A stretch of 7,292 nucleotides of DNA from Chlorobiota bacterium (GTDB lineage Bacteria; Bacteroidota; Bacteroidia; Bacteroidales; F082), in contig JAUXBM010000088.1 in the NCBI GenBank assembly GCA_030619415.1, positions 1 to 7,292 on the forward strand, read 5' to 3'. The notes beneath the pieces were generated by a model that saw only the letters and a list, made by a program, of their open reading frames with translations, ran no database searches and had not been told where the DNA came from. Position numbers and translations under genes: made by a program. Positions 7,101-7,292 of this stretch are shown piece after piece; positions within the stretch are counted from its first letter, which is position 1, and each line of letters begins with the position of its first letter.

Positions 7101-7225
7101 AACTCCCCTCCTTTTCCAAGGAGGGGAAGATCAAAGCGCAGCGAAGATCAGGGGTGGTTTTATGAAAACCAGGCAAAACCACCCCGCCTTTCAGGCACCC
7201 CTCCTTGAAATTAAGGAGGGGAGTT
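7101..7225. repeat. Multi-hairpin palindromic intergenic repeat (REP/MITE-like)
   Basis: A 125-bp element bounded by a perfect 13-bp inverted repeat: AACTCCCCTCCTT (7101-7113) and AAGGAGGGGAGTT (7213-7225). Each end is also a hairpin of its own: CCCCTCCTT/AAGGAGGGG at 7105-7126 with a TTCC loop, and again at 7198-7221 with a GAAATT loop. In the centre GGGGTGGTTTT (7151-7161) pairs with AAAACCACCCC (7175-7185), and a small GCCT/AGGC hairpin lies at 7186-7196. An 8-bp direct repeat, GAAGATCA, is at 7126-7133 and 7143-7150. It can fold as one long stem or as three stems in a row. The structure and placement beside a tRNA fit the CCCCTCC/GGGGTGG intergenic repeats common in Bacteroidota genomes. 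That family link is from memory; copy number cannot be judged here. It has no convincing coding content. Confidence 0.8.
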
Positions 7226-7256
7226 GTTGCAGGAAAATAAATCAATCGCACTTTAT

Positions 7257-7289
7257 GATAACAAGGAGACGAACACCTCCTTTGTCATC
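7257..7289. repeat. Imperfect palindrome at the window edge, possible start of a second repeat
   Basis: GATAACAAGGAG (7257-7268) pairs with CTCCTTTGTCATC (7277-7289) around ACGAACAC, with one bulged base and one G-U type mismatch. Read on the minus strand it contains GATGACAAAGGAG, resembling the GGATGACAAAGG-type intergenic repeats I recall from Bacteroidota. The window ends before its full extent is visible. It could also be a terminator stem for a minus-strand gene beyond the edge. Confidence 0.45.
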
Positions 7290-7292
7290 TCC

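Noticed and set aside
7063..7251. 62-codon minus-strand reading frame over the tRNA 5' end and the palindromic repeat
   Set aside because: It runs through a structured repeat and into the tRNA gene, has low-complexity content dictated by the palindromes and resembles no known family.
1..7292. CRISPR array, transposase, toxin-antitoxin or defence system
   Set aside because: I found no regularly spaced repeats and no such proteins on either strand; all long genes are accounted for by housekeeping or transport families and one cDPG-synthase-like protein.

Overview
The window looks like chromosomal DNA from a member of the Bacteroidota, most likely a Bacteroidales/Marinilabiliales-type organism (order-level placement is a guess). 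Three things suggest this. Two genes are preceded by perfect TAnnTTTG -7 boxes, the hallmark of Bacteroidota promoters. Clear Shine-Dalgarno sequences are scarce. The arginyl-tRNA synthetase and the cyclic-2,3-diphosphoglycerate-synthase-like GTPase read like Bacteroidota versions of their families. Base composition is moderately AT-rich, with AT-rich intergenic gaps.

Layout from left to right. (1) 1-1635, plus strand: the last 42 codons of a TctB-like small membrane subunit, followed after 9 bp by a complete TctA-like large membrane subunit. Together they are part of a tripartite tricarboxylate transporter (TTT) operon whose upstream part is cut off. (2) 1636-1683: a convergent gap with a hairpin that can end transcription from both sides. 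(3) 1684-3471, minus strand: complete arginyl-tRNA synthetase (argS). (4) 3472-3655: a divergent promoter region with candidate promoters for both flanking genes. (5) 3656-5380, plus strand: a Na+/phosphate cotransporter family protein with a C-terminal PhoU-like helical domain. (6) 5381-5564: promoter region. (7) 5565-6902, plus strand: a P-loop protein of the cyclic 2,3-diphosphoglycerate synthase / COG2403-type GTPase family. (8) 6903-7292: a compact non-coding block holding a strong terminator, a second bidirectional terminator, a minus-strand tRNA-Gly(CCC), a multi-hairpin palindromic repeat and a further imperfect palindrome at the edge.

The genes do not form one pathway. The window is mostly ordinary core genome: carboxylate uptake, translation (argS, tRNA-Gly) and phosphate transport. 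The least understood gene is the cDPG-synthase-like protein. Its biochemical activity was described for a methanogen enzyme, and its substrate in Bacteroidota is not evident from this sequence. It sits downstream of a phosphate transporter but has its own promoter and terminators. I see no CRISPR array, phage, transposase, toxin-antitoxin pair or defence system. The non-genic oddities cluster around the tRNA: an inverted repeat that includes the tRNA 3' end, and a three-hairpin repeat element of a non-autonomous, REP/MITE-like kind.
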